From Okapia johnstoni (taxonomy: Eukaryota; Chordata; Mammalia; Artiodactyla; Giraffidae), in assembly GCA_024291935.2 (NCBI GenBank), contig CM044315.1, positions 75,436,385 through 75,500,384 of the forward strand: a DNA stretch of 64,000 nucleotides, in the 5' to 3' direction. Below are positions 1 through 10,920 of this stretch, in pieces. The position numbers were made by a program, and so were the translations under genes. How positions within the stretch are numbered: position 1 is the stretch's first letter; every line of letters begins with the position of its first letter. Below the pieces are notes generated by a model that worked only from the letters and a program-made list of their open reading frames with translations, searched no databases and had not been told where the DNA came from.

Positions 1-312
1 CCTAATCCGGGAAGATCCCACATGCAATGGAACAACTAAGCCAGTGCACCACAATTGTTGAGCCTGTGCTCCAGAACCCGGGAACCGTAATTAGTGAGCC
101 CATGCACCACCACTATTGAAGCCTGTATGCCCTAGAGCACATAGTCCACAAGAGAAACCACAGCAGTGAGAAGCCTGTGCCCCACAACTAGAGAATAGCT
201 CCTGCTCACAGCAATGAGAGAAAAGCCCATGCAGCAACGAAGACCCAGCATAGCCAAAAATAAAGTGGACAAAGTGGAACATACCTAGGATAAAAATATA
301 TATATATATATA
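1..312 (+). mobile_element. CHR-type tRNA-derived SINE, left part cut by window edge
   Basis: The sequence opens inside the element just after the tRNA-like head, at the 'ccgggaagatcccacatgc' segment. It then carries the characteristic run of short 'gcaccacaa', 'gagcc' and 'gagaagcc' modules, and ends near position 270 in 'gccaaaaataaa'. A (TA)n stretch follows at about 295-312. This is the body of the cetartiodactyl CHR SINE family (cetacean, hippo, ruminant). The head and its 5' target duplication lie outside the window. Divergence is moderate, so it is older than the Bov-tA copies. Confidence 0.85.
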
Positions 313-321
313 TTTTAAAGT

Positions 322-430
322 TTTTTTGACCTGTCAAAAGTTCAAATTCTAGCACTGTCACTTTAAACTATGTAACCTTGGGCAAATCACTTAAACCTTT
401 ATGACCTGCAAATTCTTTTTATAAATTAGG
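322..430 (+). mobile_element. MIR SINE fragment
   Basis: The core 'tgtaaccttgggcaaatcac' followed by 'ttaaacc' matches the conserved central part of MIR in plus orientation. The ends are decayed. Confidence 0.75.
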
Positions 431-1021
431 CTAACATGTAAGTTGCTCTGAAAATTTTGCTAGACTATGGCCCAAAAAGGAATTAAAATGAACCCCATCA
501 TTGTGTGGCAGACTTGGAAGGCCAATTTAGGAGAAGATGGAGTGAGCAGGAAGTTAACAGACAAAGCAGACCAAGAAGAAAAGTGGGTGATTGTGTGTGC
601 TTCTAGATCCAGTGGGAAGGAGGGGAGGGGGAAAGAATAAAGTTCAACTGTGAGAATGAAGATGGTGGGTCTATTGAATACATCCATTGTAGAACCCTGT
701 TGTCTGAGGGAATGTATCTGAAATGCACTTGGAGCAGAAGATGGAGGTGGGAGTAGCCTAATGTGGAAAGGAGAAGACCCGGGCCCTGGGAAGACAGTAT
801 CTACAGGAATTAAGTGGTGAACAGGCCCTAGGCAGGAGGCTAGGGTAATACAGGGCAGCACCCTGCCTGCCTCATTTCAATGCCTTTACCCAGAGTAAAA
901 GAATTCCAAATACAAGAGCTACAAAGATGACCAGATCATTCCCCTGAAATCTTCCAGGAAATTTGCTTTCTTGGAGTTTCACCAGAACCTTTTCACCTTT
1001 GCCCTGTGACATCAAGTAGTC
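431..1021. other. No gene or recognisable repeat
   Basis: Unique-looking sequence, purine-rich around 520-760. The 133-codon frame on the minus strand here has no recognisable domain and I treat it as chance. Confidence 0.6.
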
Positions 1022-1232
1022 GTGAAAGTGAAAGTGTTGGTAGTCGCTCAGTTGTATCTAACTCTGCGACCCCATGGAGTATAGCCCGCCAGGTTCCTCT
1101 GTCCATGGAATTCTCCAGGCAAGAATACTGGAGTGAGTAGCCATTCTCTTCTCCAGATGATCTTCCCAACCCAGGAATTGAACCCCAGTCTCTTGCATTG
1201 CAGGCAGATTCTTTACCATCTGAGACACCATA
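1022..1232 (-). mobile_element. Bov-tA SINE
   Basis: Read on the plus strand it begins with the tail 'gtgaaagtgaaagtgttgg', passes 'gcgaccccatgg' and 'tccaggcaagaatactgga', and ends near the reverse complement of the tRNA-Glu-like head ('taccatctgagacacc'). It is nearly full length. No clear target duplication was found. Confidence 0.9.
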
Positions 1233-1397
1233 CCTGTCCTCATATCATGGCTATGGGAAGGGATGCAGTTCTGAGAAGGCATAGGGCAGACAGAGAAATA
1301 GATGTTCATGACAAAGAATAGGGAAGGGACCCAAACTGAGACAGAAACTAATTACCTGACTAGAACATTGGATAAAGGAGTGTCTGATGCATTTTCT

Positions 1398-1723
1398 TGA
1401 GATTCCCTTGGACTGCAAGATCAAACCAGTCAATCCTAAAGGAAATCAGTTCTGAATATTCATTGGAAGGACTGATGCTGAAGCTGAAGCTCCAATACTT
1501 TGGCCACCTGATGCAAAGAACTGACTCATTGGAAAAGACCCCGATAATGGGGAAGATTGAAGGCAGGATGAGAAGGGGATGGCAGAGGATGAGATGCTTG
1601 GAGAGCATCGCCGACTGGATGGACATGAGTTAGAATGAGCTCCGGGAGTTGGTGATGGACAGGGAAGCCTGACGTGCTGCAGTCCATGGAGTCTCGAAGA
1701 GTCAGACATGGCTGAGTGACTGA
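1398..1723 (+). mobile_element. BovB LINE, short 3' end copy with perfect TSD
   Basis: 326 bp of the BovB 3' end. It encodes the C-terminal remnant of the reverse transcriptase ORF (for example the segment reading [10 protein letters not shown]) and finishes in the shared BovB/Bov-tA tail ('gtcagacatggctgag'). It is flanked by a perfect 15-bp duplication, tctgatgcattttct, at 1383-1397 and 1724-1738. The duplication fixes both ends and shows one target-primed, strongly 5'-truncated insertion. Confidence 0.95.
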
Positions 1724-1889
1724 TCTGATGCATTTTCTGACACAAAGATGGCTAGGTCATTGTTAAAGTTAATCAAAGAAAACTGGACTACTTAGTCTGG
1801 AGATAAGGTTCAGGAGAGGGTCTTAGAATTTCTCAAAGCTTGTCATGGTACCAGGAGACCAAGTGTGTTTTGGAGGTTTCAGGAGAACA

Positions 1890-2115
1890 GAGCTAGACTA
1901 ATGAGTAGAAATATAGTGAAGCAGATTTCAATCTCCTATGGGGTCAAAAATGGGAGTATACAGTTATGAAGAAGGCTATCTCAACAGGTGGTAGGAGCTT
2001 CCTGTCACTAGAAATGTATGCCCAGAAGCTGTACATGGGAATCTCTATATTAAGAGGAAAGCCAAATTAAGTGCCTTTTGATCTGCTTTCAGTAATCCCG
2101 AGGCTGTAGGAAAGC
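1890..2115 (+). mobile_element. Possible very old CR1/L3-like repeat fragment
   Basis: The stretch 'aggtggtaggagcttcctgtcactagaaatgtatgc' (in parts) resembles the 3' segment shared by ancient CR1/L3-type repeats. It is strongly decayed. The rest of 1739-2239 shows nothing I recognise. Confidence 0.35.
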
Positions 2116-2239
2116 TAGACCAGCTGGAGAGATAGTTTACACTCTCCTATTTTCATGAATCTTCTTGGTTTGTAAACTTAAGATACTTTCTGTGGAGAAG
2201 AAAGGCAGAGAAGCAAAAGTTGTATTGTTCCTGATAATA

Positions 2240-2705
2240 TATTAGTAGAATTGTGGTTAAAATGTTGATCTTTGAGGTTAAACAACTATGGGTTCATCTC
2301 TGGATTCTGTTATTTTTAACTCTTGTTAGTTGCATAACTGGGGCTTCCCAAATGGCACAGTGGTAAAGTATCCACCAACCAATCCATGGATTTGATCCCT
2401 GAGTCAAGAAGATCCCCTGGAGTAGGAAATGGCAACCCACTCCAGTATTCTTGCCTAAAAAATTCCATTGACAGAGGAGCCTGGCAGTTACCACCCACGG
2501 GGTCCCAGAGTCAGACACGTCTGAGCAACTGAGCACATATATACACACACAGTTGCATAACTTATCTGTGAGTCCAGTTTCTTCATCTGTAAGACGGGCA
2601 TAACAATAGTACCTTTAGTAGTTGTGAGGATTAAATGAAATGCAAGATGTTTAGCACAGGTCCTGACATATAGTAAGTAAACACTTGATATAGTGATAAT
2701 GACAA
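2240..2705 (+). mobile_element. MIR SINE split by a Bov-tA
   Basis: The left part (2240-2339) and right part (2552-2705) together make one nearly complete MIR. The right part holds 'tttcttcatctgtaagac', 'gtgaggattaaatgaaatgc' and 'gacatatagtaagtaaac'. The split is caused by the younger SINE at 2340-2550. Confidence 0.85.
2340..2550 (+). mobile_element. Bov-tA SINE inserted in MIR, perfect TSD
   Basis: Starts with the tRNA-Glu-like head 'ggggcttcccaaatggcaca' and runs through 'ggcaacccactccagtattc' to the tail 'gtcagacacgtctgagcaac' plus a short TA/CA simple sequence. A perfect 12-bp duplication, agttgcataact, lies at 2328-2339 and 2551-2562. Confidence 0.95.
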
Positions 2706-3048
2706 AGACAGTAATTAAAAGAAGGATGCAGAGGTGAAAGACAAATATAAGGTTAATGTTATCGACAGTGACACAACTTTCTTTCATATGCATTTAAGCC
2801 TAGTTAATTTTATAAACCCGTACCAAGCACACATACGCAAATTAGAATCCATCTCTAATTAAATGTTTGGTTGCCACTTCAGAAACATGTGGACAGGCCC
2901 AATCTCTCATAGTAGGAAAAGGCATGCAGCCAAAGCCGAAGACCTAGAAATATATTCATCTCCTGGGATACGACAGGACACTTAGAAGAAATGGTCAGAT
3001 AACTAGACAGAAAGCCAGGAGAGACCAGTTTCCCAACTGAAGTTTTGA

Positions 3049-3262
3049 TAAAAACTTTTTAAAAACAGCTTTGTTAAGGTACAACTGATATACGATAAAT
3101 TCCACATACTTAGAGTATACAACTGAATAAATTTGGACATAGCAACATCCATGGAACCATTGTCACAGTTGAGAAAACAAACACATCTCTTTCTCCACGC
3201 CACTCTTCCCTTCCACCTCTAGTTTAGTCCCCAAGCAATCCTTGCCAACTGTCTTTTGAAGA
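3049..3262 (-). mobile_element. Old L1 (L1M-type) 3' UTR fragment
   Basis: Segments such as 'aggtacaactgatatacgat', 'gtatacaactgaataaattt' and 'aaccattgtcacagttgaga' match the reverse complement of the mammalian L1M 3' UTR. 2706-3048 and 3263-3540 around it show no recognised repeat or gene. Confidence 0.7.
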
Positions 3263-3540
3263 CAGTATCTTAAAACAGGGACTTTTCAACCAGTTGGAAT
3301 GATACAGAGAAATAAAATAAAACTAGGACATTGAAGAATCCTTGACATCGGCCTCCAGGAGAAATCAGTGCGAGCAATTCTATTGGTAGAAGCCTTTCTA
3401 CTAGGGGTTAAAAAGCAAATGAAACATGAAGAAAGGGAAACAGCCATGTGGAATCCTGGGAGAGCAGAATTCCTACATGGAAGGATTACAAGTAGGACAT
3501 TGCAATGAAGGTAATCCATAATTATTGAGTTGTTGTTCAT

Positions 3541-5652
3541 TCTCCCAGTCAGTCATTTCAGTTGCTCAGTCATCTCCAACTCTTTGTGACCCCATGAATC
3601 ACAGCACGCCAGGCCTCCCTGTCCATCACCAGCTCCCGGAGTTTACCCAAACCCATGTCCATCGAGTCAGTGATGCCATCCACCCATCTCATCCTCTGTC
3701 ATCCCCTTCTCCTCCAGCTCCCAATCCTACCGCATTAGGGTCTTTTCCAGTGAGTCAGCTCTTCACATGAGGTGGCCAAAGTATTGGAGTTTCAGCTTCA
3801 ACATCAGACCTTCCAACGAACACCCAGGACTAATCTCCTTTAGGATGGACTGGTTGGATCTCCTTGCAGTCCAAGGGACTCTCAAGAGTCTTCTCCAATA
3901 CCACAGTTCAAAAGCATCAATTGTGCGGCGCTCAGCTTTCATTATAGTCCAACTCTCACATCCATACATGACTACTGGAAAAACCATAGCTTTGACTAGA
4001 CATACCTTTGTTGGCAAAGTAATGTCTTTGCTTTTTAATATGCTATCTAGGTTGGTCATAACTTTTCTTCCAAGGAGTAAGCGTCTTTTAATTTCATGGC
4101 TGCAATCACCATCAGCAGTGATTTTTGAGCCCCAAAAAATAAAGTCTGACACTGTTTCCACTGATTCCCCATCTATTTCCCATGAAGTGATGGGACCAGA
4201 TGCCATGATCTTAGTTTTCTGAATGCTGACCTTTAAGCCAACTTTTTCACTCTCCTCTCTCACTGTCATCAAGAGGCTTTTTAGTTCTTCTTCACTTTCT
4301 GCCATAAGGGTGGTGTCATCTGCATATCTGAGGTTACTGATATTTCTCCCAGCAATCTTGATTCCAGCTTGTGCTTCTTCCAGCGCAGCATTTCTCATGA
4401 TGTACTCTGCATGTAAGTTAAATAAGCAGGGTGACAATATACAGCCTTGAGGTACTCCTTTTCCTATTTGGAACCAGTCAGTTGTTCCATGTCCAGTTCT
4501 AACTGTTGCTTCCTGACTTGCATACAGATTTCTCAAGAGGCAGGTCAGGTGGTCTGGTATTCCCATCTCTTTCAGGATTTTCCACAGTTTATTGTGATGC
4601 ACACAGTCAAAGGCTTTGGCATAGTCAATAAAGCAAAACTAGATGTTTTTCTGGAACTCTCTTGCTTTTACGATGATCCAGTGGATGTTGGCAAGTTGAT
4701 ATCTGGTTCCTCTGCCTTTTCTAAAACCAGCTTGAACATCTGGAATTTCACAGTTCACGTATTGCTGAAGCCTGGCTTGGAGAATTTTCAGCATTACTTG
4801 ACTAGCGTGTGAGATGTGTGTAATTTTGCGGTAGTTTGAGCATTCTTTGGCATTACCTTTCTTTTGGATTGGAATGAAAACTGACCTTTTCCAGTCCTGT
4901 GGCCACTGCTGAGTTTTCCAGATTTGCTGGCATATTGAGTGCAGCACTTTCACAGCATCATCTTTGAGGATTTGAAATAGCTCAACTGGAATTCCATCAC
5001 CTCCACTAGCTTTGTTGTAGTGATGCTTTCTAAGGCCCAGTTAACTTCACATTCCAGGATGTCTTGCTCTAGGTGAATGATCACACCATCATGATTATCT
5101 GGGTTGTGAAGATCTTTTTTGTATAGTTCTTCTGTGTATTCTTGCCACCTCTTCTTATTATCTTCTGCTTCTGTTAGGTCTATACCATTTCTGTCCTTTA
5201 TTGAGCCCATCTTTGCATGAAATGTTCCCTTGGTATCTCTAATTTTCTTGAAGAGATCTCTAGTCTTTCCCATTTTGTTGTTTTCCTCTATTTCTTTGCA
5301 TTGATTGCTGAGGAAGGCTTTCTTATCTCTCCTTGCTTTTCTGTGGAACTCTGCATTCAGATGGGAATATCTTTCCTTTTCTCCTTTGCTTTTCACTTCT
5401 CTTCTTTTCACAGCTATTTGTAAGGCCTCCTCAGCCAGCCATTTTGCTTTTTTGCATTTCTTTATATGGGGATGGTCTTGATCCCTGTCTCCTGTACAAT
5501 GTCACGAACCTCTGTCCATAGTTCATCAAGTACTCTGTCTATCAGATCTAGTCCCTTAAATCTATTTCTCACTTCCACTGTATAATCATAAGGGATTTGA
5601 TTTAGGTCATACCTGAATGGTCTAGTGGTTTTCTGTACTTTCTTCAATTTAA
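3541..5652 (-). mobile_element. BovB LINE, 5'-truncated, about 2.1 kb
   Basis: The minus strand carries the BovB reverse transcriptase region down to the 3' tail, which lies at the left end (3541, 'cagtcagtcatttcagttgc'). Its 5' edge is near 5650, so the apurinic-type endonuclease region at the ORF start is missing. Full-length BovB is roughly 3.2 kb. It directly abuts a second minus-strand BovB 3' end on its right. I could not define convincing target duplications. Confidence 0.95.
3763..5647 (-). pseudogene. BovB reverse transcriptase ORF remnant
   Basis: Four open pieces follow the BovB protein from N to C: 5647-5462, 5411-4950, 4953-4639 and 4602-3763. The last is a 279-codon open block holding GCILSPCLFNL, the catalytic YADD (4315-4326) and the C-terminal VVMYGCESWTI segment. 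A nonsense codon at 4639-4641 replaces a tyrosine codon just before the conserved FCFID motif A, and frameshifts separate the upstream pieces. It therefore cannot make a working enzyme even though YADD is intact. Confidence 0.9.
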
Positions 5653-6352
5653 GCCTGAATAATCATGTCCAGTTCTTTGTGGCCTGATGGAGTGCAGCAT
5701 GCCAGGCATCCCTGTCCCTCACTATCTCCTGAAGTTTGCCCAAGTTCATGTCCATTGCATTGGTGATGCCATCCAGCCATCTCATCTTCTGACGCCCTCT
5801 TCTTTTGCCCTCAATCTTTCCCAGCATCAGGGAGTTTTCCAGTGAGTTGGCTGTTCACATCAAATGACCGAAATACTGGAGCTTCAGCTTCAGCATCAGT
5901 CCTTCCAATGAGTATTCAGGGTTGATTTCCCTTAAGATTGACTGGTTTGATCTCCTTGGTGTCCAAGGAACTTTCAAGAGTCTTCTCCAGCAGCACAATT
6001 TGAAGGCATCAATTCTTTGCCTTCTTTACAGTCCAGCTCTCACAACTTTATATGACCACTGGGAAGACCATAGCCTTAACTATACAGACCTTTGTCGGCA
6101 GAGTAATGTCTCCACTTTTCAACACACTGTCTAGGTTTGTCATAGCTTTCCTGCCAAAAAGCAATCATCTTCTGATATCATGGCTACAATCACCATCCAC
6201 AGTGATTTTAGAGCCAAAGAAGAGGAAATCTGTCGCTATTCTACCTTTTCCCTTTCTATTTGCCATGAAGTAATGGGACCAGTGCCATGATCTTAGTTTT
6301 TAAGTATTTAGTTTTAAGCCAGTTCTTTCACTCTCCTCCTTCACTCTCATCA
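5653..6352 (-). mobile_element. Second BovB 3' end fragment, minus strand
   Basis: A new BovB 3' end begins at about 5653 ('aatcatgtccagttctttgt') directly after the 5' edge of the preceding copy, and repeats the same region of the element up to about 6352. It is visibly more diverged, with several frame breaks. Two 3' ends in the same orientation show that these are separate insertions and not one long copy. Confidence 0.9.
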
Positions 6353-6770
6353 AGAGTACCCACTATGTATTACACCTTGTGGGGGAGGCAAGGGATACAA
6401 GACTTGAAGGCCTAAGGAGTAACTGGCCCAGAATGCATGAGAAATTTTGTATTGATCAATCATGAAGGCTACTGTGGGTCCATTAAAAGTGAAAGGATTC
6501 TGGGGAGTACAGGATAGAAGCAGAAATCTATCTTTAGGTGGCAGCTGGAGAGGGAGGGTGAGACTATTTAAATACAACAGAGCTGAGTAAGAAGCACACA
6601 CCAGACTGGATATTACCAATTCCTTGAGTGTTGAATTTTATGTGAGAATTCTAAAGATAAATATCTTTTGTGGCTGAAGCCCAGGTAGACTGTTGAAGAG
6701 AGGTTGGACTTTAGTGGGTGAATAGAGCAAAGGCATGTTATTATTGGGAAGAACAGGTTTATAGTCAGTT
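6353..6770. other. Spacer between BovB copies
   Basis: No gene seen. 6355-6420 weakly resembles the reverse complement of the L2 3' end ('actatgtattacacc ... gggatacaaga'). The rest is unassigned. Confidence 0.5.
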
Positions 6771-7256
6771 GCAGAGATATCACTTTGCCAGCAAATGTCT
6801 GTATAGTCAAGGCTATGGTTTTTCCAGTAGTCATGTATGGATGTGAAAGTTGGACCATAAAGAAAGCTGAGTGCCAAAGAATTAATGTTTTCAAAATGAG
6901 GTGCTGGAGAAGACTCTTCAGAGTCTCTTGGACTGCAAGGAATTCAAATCAGTCAATCCTAAAGGAAATCAGCATTGAATATTCATTGAAAGGACTGATA
7001 CCAAAGCTGAAACTTCAATACTTTGGCCACCTGATGCGAAGAGCCAACTCATTGGAAAAGACCTTGAAGCTAGGAAAGATGAAAGGCAAAAAGAGAAGGG
7101 TGCAGCAGAGGAGAAGATGATTAGATAGGCATTACCAACCCAACGGACATGAATTTGGGCAAACTCTGGGAGATAGTGGAGAACAGAGGAGCCTGGCATG
7201 CTGCATGCAGTCCATGGGTTGCAAAGAATCAGTCTCAACTTAGAGTCAGTCTGAAC
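6771..7256 (+). mobile_element. BovB LINE 3' end, plus strand
   Basis: Begins in the RT C-terminal region ('gcagagatatcactttgcca') and ends in the BovB tail near 7256. A 111-codon open piece (6785-7120) encodes the C-terminal segment with VFPVVMYGCESWTIKKAE and [12 protein letters not shown]. It lies in the opposite orientation to the copy at 5653-6352, about 420 bp away. Confidence 0.93.
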
Positions 7257-7477
7257 AACAACACACAGCTCTGGGTGGTGTTGTCACTTCACAACTCATA
7301 ATTTATTCATCTCATTTTTAAAAATAAAACATGGGCTGTTGTATCAAATAAGAGAATGTTTGTAAAAGATTGTGTCCTCTAAAAATTTGTTTCTGTCTGT
7401 ATAATGTTATATTTATTAGGATAGTTGGGTAAAATTATAGTTTGATATGTTACATTACAGACTCAAATGGCTTTTCA

Positions 7478-7545
7478 TTTATTCATTCAGTCATTCATTC
7501 AATAGGTATTTATTAGTGCCCACAATATGCCAGCATTGAAAATAT
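7478..7545 (-). mobile_element. L2 3' end fragment
   Basis: 'attcattcagtcattcattc' followed by 'aataggtatttattagtgcc' is the reverse complement of the L2 3' terminus. Flanks 7257-7477 and 7546-7830 show no gene. Confidence 0.6.
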
Positions 7546-7830
7546 TAAAAGAAGACAAACTTCTGCTGTTTGCTGTTGCTGTTATAATTAATCTTTCATT
7601 CATTATAGGTTTTACAGCATCTTGTGATAAATCATGTGATTGGAGAAGTACAGGAGGGCAGTGAAGTATCTAGGAGAAACTCCCACTGTTGGACATTGTG
7701 AGAGACATTGTTGAGACACTGATGAGAGACATTGATTTAGAGGATATTCTATTAAGTAGAGACGTCTTCCTTCGCTTAATATTCAGGACCTTCTTGGTAT
7801 CTGAATTGGTTATTTAAGGGATTTTTTGTT

Positions 7831-7945
7831 CCACTAGATAGCAAACTCTATGAGGACAGGCACTATTTCTGATTCATCTCTGTAACTCTCATGCATTGTG
7901 TTCAATACACAGGGTATACTTAACAATATTTGCTAAATTGATTTG
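7831..7945 (+). mobile_element. L2 LINE 3' end
   Basis: 'gatagcaaactctatgagga' with 'caggcactatttctgattca' and 'taacaatatttgctaaattg' matches the plus-strand L2 3' end. Confidence 0.7.
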
Positions 7946-7949
7946 AGCT

Positions 7950-8520
7950 GAAAATGTCATCATATCCAATTAAAAGCCCGTGATGATATTTCCAGTCCAA
8001 TTAAGAACAAAGCTTTCAGTTTTCCTTGAAATTAAAATCAAGAGGCAGGAGTTCCAGGCTTATAAGACCATATCATCAAGTGGGTCTCTTCCTCTGTTCT
8101 CACTAACTATTTTTTGTTTTCTGATTTACCCTGTTAACCACAAGCCCTGAGCAATCAGATACTAAGTTACCACTGCACCCTTTGCTAGTTTGTCCTTCCC
8201 TCTGCAATTTTAAGACCTTCATGGAAATAGACAAGATCAGTGAAGGGAGCCTGGTAGATGATGGGAGGCCACCCTATAATCATGTTTATTGTTTCATAAT
8301 AGGTTTAAAGAAATTATGAATGCAGCTATTTTATTAATGGGGCTTTTAATTATCCACCATGCTGAAGGGTGATGCAAAATATCTCTCAGCCTCACTAATT
8401 AATATGAGTATTCAATGGTTGTTAATTAAAGACAAAGAGGCCAAAGGAACACAATCCACCCTTGACTCTGATAAATACAAAGTCAAACCAATAGCTTATT
8501 TCTAAATTAACATGATTGAT
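7950..8520. other. AT-rich unique block, possible conserved non-coding DNA
   Basis: No repeat family recognised. Between 8320 and 8440 there are several homeodomain-type TAAT cores: 'tattaatgg', 'tttaattatcc', 'actaattaatatg' and 'gttaattaaag'. There is also an octamer-like 'atgcaaaat'. Regulatory function is inference only. Confidence 0.35.
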
Positions 8521-9040
8521 AAAAGTTAAGCTCAGACCCAAGCCTTTCCCCCTCAGGGAACCATAATTTTCCTGTTTAGACAATAGAATGAAGGGCTCAT
8601 CTGTGGCCCAGGAACAAAGCCCAGCTCTGCAGACCCTAAGAAGACAAGGGAACTATGGATTATTTTGTGAGACCTGCATTTCAATAGACAGCATTTCATA
8701 GGCCTTTTGTAACCACTGCTTATCTTAGAAACTCTCTGTGCAGCTTCAGACCCATGGCAGGCCCAGCGCCAGCCATTTTGGTACAAAGGAACCTGCCTTC
8801 CTGATCCTAGGTACACATGCCTGTGCCTCTGAAGAATCATAAATGCTAGCAACCTGTCTCTCTTGAAGCAAATTGTATTTATGCACACCAGATACTGCAG
8901 TTAATATCTTTAGTCTTTGGAGAAACATAAAAGGAAAGAATGCATTATTGTAGGTGACGAGTTTTGTTGAGGAAAAGTTCATATGGTTTGGAGAAAGGAG
9001 TATGGGCTGTAGAGACACGATGGCTTTACCCCTTAAGAGT
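8521..9040. other. Unique sequence, no gene seen
   Basis: Two overlapping minus-strand frames of 111 and 90 codons cross 8553-9018 but show no recognisable domain, splice context or family. I do not call them as genes. Confidence 0.5.
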
Positions 9041-9044
9041 TCGC

Positions 9045-9440
9045 TGACTTTGGCTTGAGGCTTGATTTCCTCATCAGTAAAATTTGGATATCAAAACCCA
9101 CTTTTTCAGGCCTTTGTGAGAATGAAATAAGAAAAATTCCCAACAAGCAAAGTATCATCAAGGTCTTGCCTTGCCCTCAAACAGTGTGCTGTTTAGTTCA
9201 CGTTGATTTGAACCTTACTACAGACCAGTGAGGCAAGGAAATCAAGGTTTATTTTTTTCTTTTTTTCACTTATAAGGAAACTTATGACCAAATAGGATAA
9301 ATACAAAGGAGACCTCTTAATTTTGGAGACTGAGCTTACTTGTTTCTAAAATAGTTAACACCATTGTCCACCTCTCTGGCTTGTGGTAAGGATCAGATGA
9401 GCCAATGAAGGTTAATGTGCTCTGTCAACTGTTGAGCATC
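9045..9440 (+). mobile_element. Decayed MIR fragments
   Basis: 9045-9145 ('gatttcctcatcagtaaaat', 'gagaatgaaataag') and 9345-9440 ('ggtaaggatcagatgagcca') look like plus-strand MIR. 9215-9290 ('aaggaaacttatgacc') looks like the reverse complement. Confidence 0.5.
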
Positions 9441-9509
9441 ATGTCAAATTTAGTTTGACATGTTACATTAAGGACATATCTGAGGTCATACTGAGAAGCA
9501 GAAGATCTG

Positions 9510-9585
9510 TATATTCATTCATCCATCCAACAAACATTATCAAGTCTATCCTATTGTGGCAGGAACAAGGCACTCAGAGTCTAGA
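9510..9585 (-). mobile_element. L2 3' end fragment
   Basis: 'attcattcatccatccaaca' followed by 'ggaacaaggcactcagagtc' fits the reverse complement of the L2 3' end. 9586-10085 is unassigned and has no supported gene. Confidence 0.5.
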
Positions 9586-10089
9586 ATTAAAGGGTAACAT
9601 GCCTGGACAACAGTAAGATACAGCAGACTGCTAAGTAGCTTAAGAGGGCTATGTGAGAAGTTGGAATCTCTCTGATGGTCCAGTTATACGGTCTATGGTT
9701 CTCTTCTTTGCTCTTCATCCCATTCCATACTGCTTCCATATTTATGCCACTCATTTACTTAGCTTTCCATAGATATGCTCTGTCTGTGGAACAGCAAATA
9801 TCTGTCTGCATGTAGTATAGAACCACTCTCCTGGGCCCTCATGAGCACACTTTGCTAATGGATCACAGTACTTCTTCCTGCAGAATCTGGATTCAATCTC
9901 ATAGTCCTTCTGAACTTAATACTCCAGAGAGTAATGGCCAGTTGATCAGAGTTGACTCCAAATGCTATGCTCCCTGGAAAAACATTCCTGCTATGTTCTT
10001 TGTGATTCTATTATTTGAATATGAAAAGAGAAGTGAAAATGTTGAGCTCTTTCTAAACCAACAGGTGTTACTATTTTATAATTAAAAAG

Positions 10090-10190
10090 AAAGTAAAGCA
10101 CCCAGAGTCTAAGATACTTGTTCAAAGTCACACATTTATTAATCCAGGGACTGAAATTCAAATATCAGTATTTTTATTCCAACCTGATAT
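10090..10190 (-). mobile_element. MIR fragment
   Basis: 'acttgttcaaagtcacacat' and 'gggactgaaattcaaata' match the MIR reverse complement. Confidence 0.6.
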
Positions 10191-10289
10191 TTGATTCCAG
10201 TGCTATGTCAGATTGCTTTTTAATTTCATGTTCTACAGAATCTGTGTGCTACTCTACTCAAATTCAATTTTCTGGGCCATCAACACACT

Positions 10290-10495
10290 CAATTTTTTAT
10301 TCATTCAGAAAATATTCAGGTGTTAGGAAGTATAGAGATTATATTCAAAGGACATATAATAATTATCTATATAATTAAAGTATAACCTGTCTGAGGGCTG
10401 GGCTTGTATTTTTGTACATGATAAAACCCGAGTGCTAAGCATGGTGCTGTTATATAGTATTTGTTTAGTCATTTAGTAAATGTATTGCCTAGTGG
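10290..10495. mobile_element. Two short L2 3' end pieces in opposite orientation
   Basis: 10290-10350 ('ttattcattcagaaaatatt') reads as L2 minus. 10385-10495 ('ctgtctgagggctgggcttg' and 'gtgctaagcatggtgctgtt') reads as L2 plus. Confidence 0.5.
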
Positions 10496-10599
10496 GTGAG
10501 CAGCCAAATAAACAGACTATGCCAATAAAATATACAAGTGCCTGACATGGTCTCTAGCGTTCTGTAGGTGCACAATATTTGCTGTTAACTGACACTCAG

Positions 10600-10920
10600 C
10601 CCAGAGTGGTCTGAGAAAACACAGGAGAGCCCCTTCATCTGGCAGAGGGAGGAATAAGTGACACTGAGCTGCATCTGAAAAGGGCCAGGGAATGTTACAC
10701 ACAGAATGAACACTATGTGCAAAGACAAGGAGATTTGTAAGATCAAAACATATTTGGGAGAATGCAAGTGGATGAATGAGATGAGGCATGCATAAGCCAC
10801 AGAGAATACTATGGCCTTGAAGATTTTTACTTTGTTCTGAAGGATATTTTGGATCTATTCCAGAATTTTAAGCAAAGGAGTAACATGATACAATTTGTCT
10901 TTTAGAAACAGTTTCTGGAA
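10600..10920 (-). mobile_element. L2 LINE, C-terminal ORF/3' region
   Basis: 'atggccttgaagatttttac', 'ttttaagcaaaggagtaaca' and 'ttttagaaacagtttctgg' follow the reverse complement of the L2 3' region in order. The reading frame is destroyed. Confidence 0.65.

Noticed and set aside
460..861. 133-codon minus-strand frame
   Set aside because: No domain, no family resemblance and no supporting splice or promoter context. Probably chance.
3284..3315. Short resemblance to the U6 snRNA interior ('ttggaatgatacagagaa')
   Set aside because: Only about 18 bp fit. The U6 5' stem and 3' end are absent.
5653..6352. Reading this as the 5' continuation of the BovB at 3541-5652
   Set aside because: It restarts at the BovB 3' tail and repeats the same region, so it is a separate insertion.
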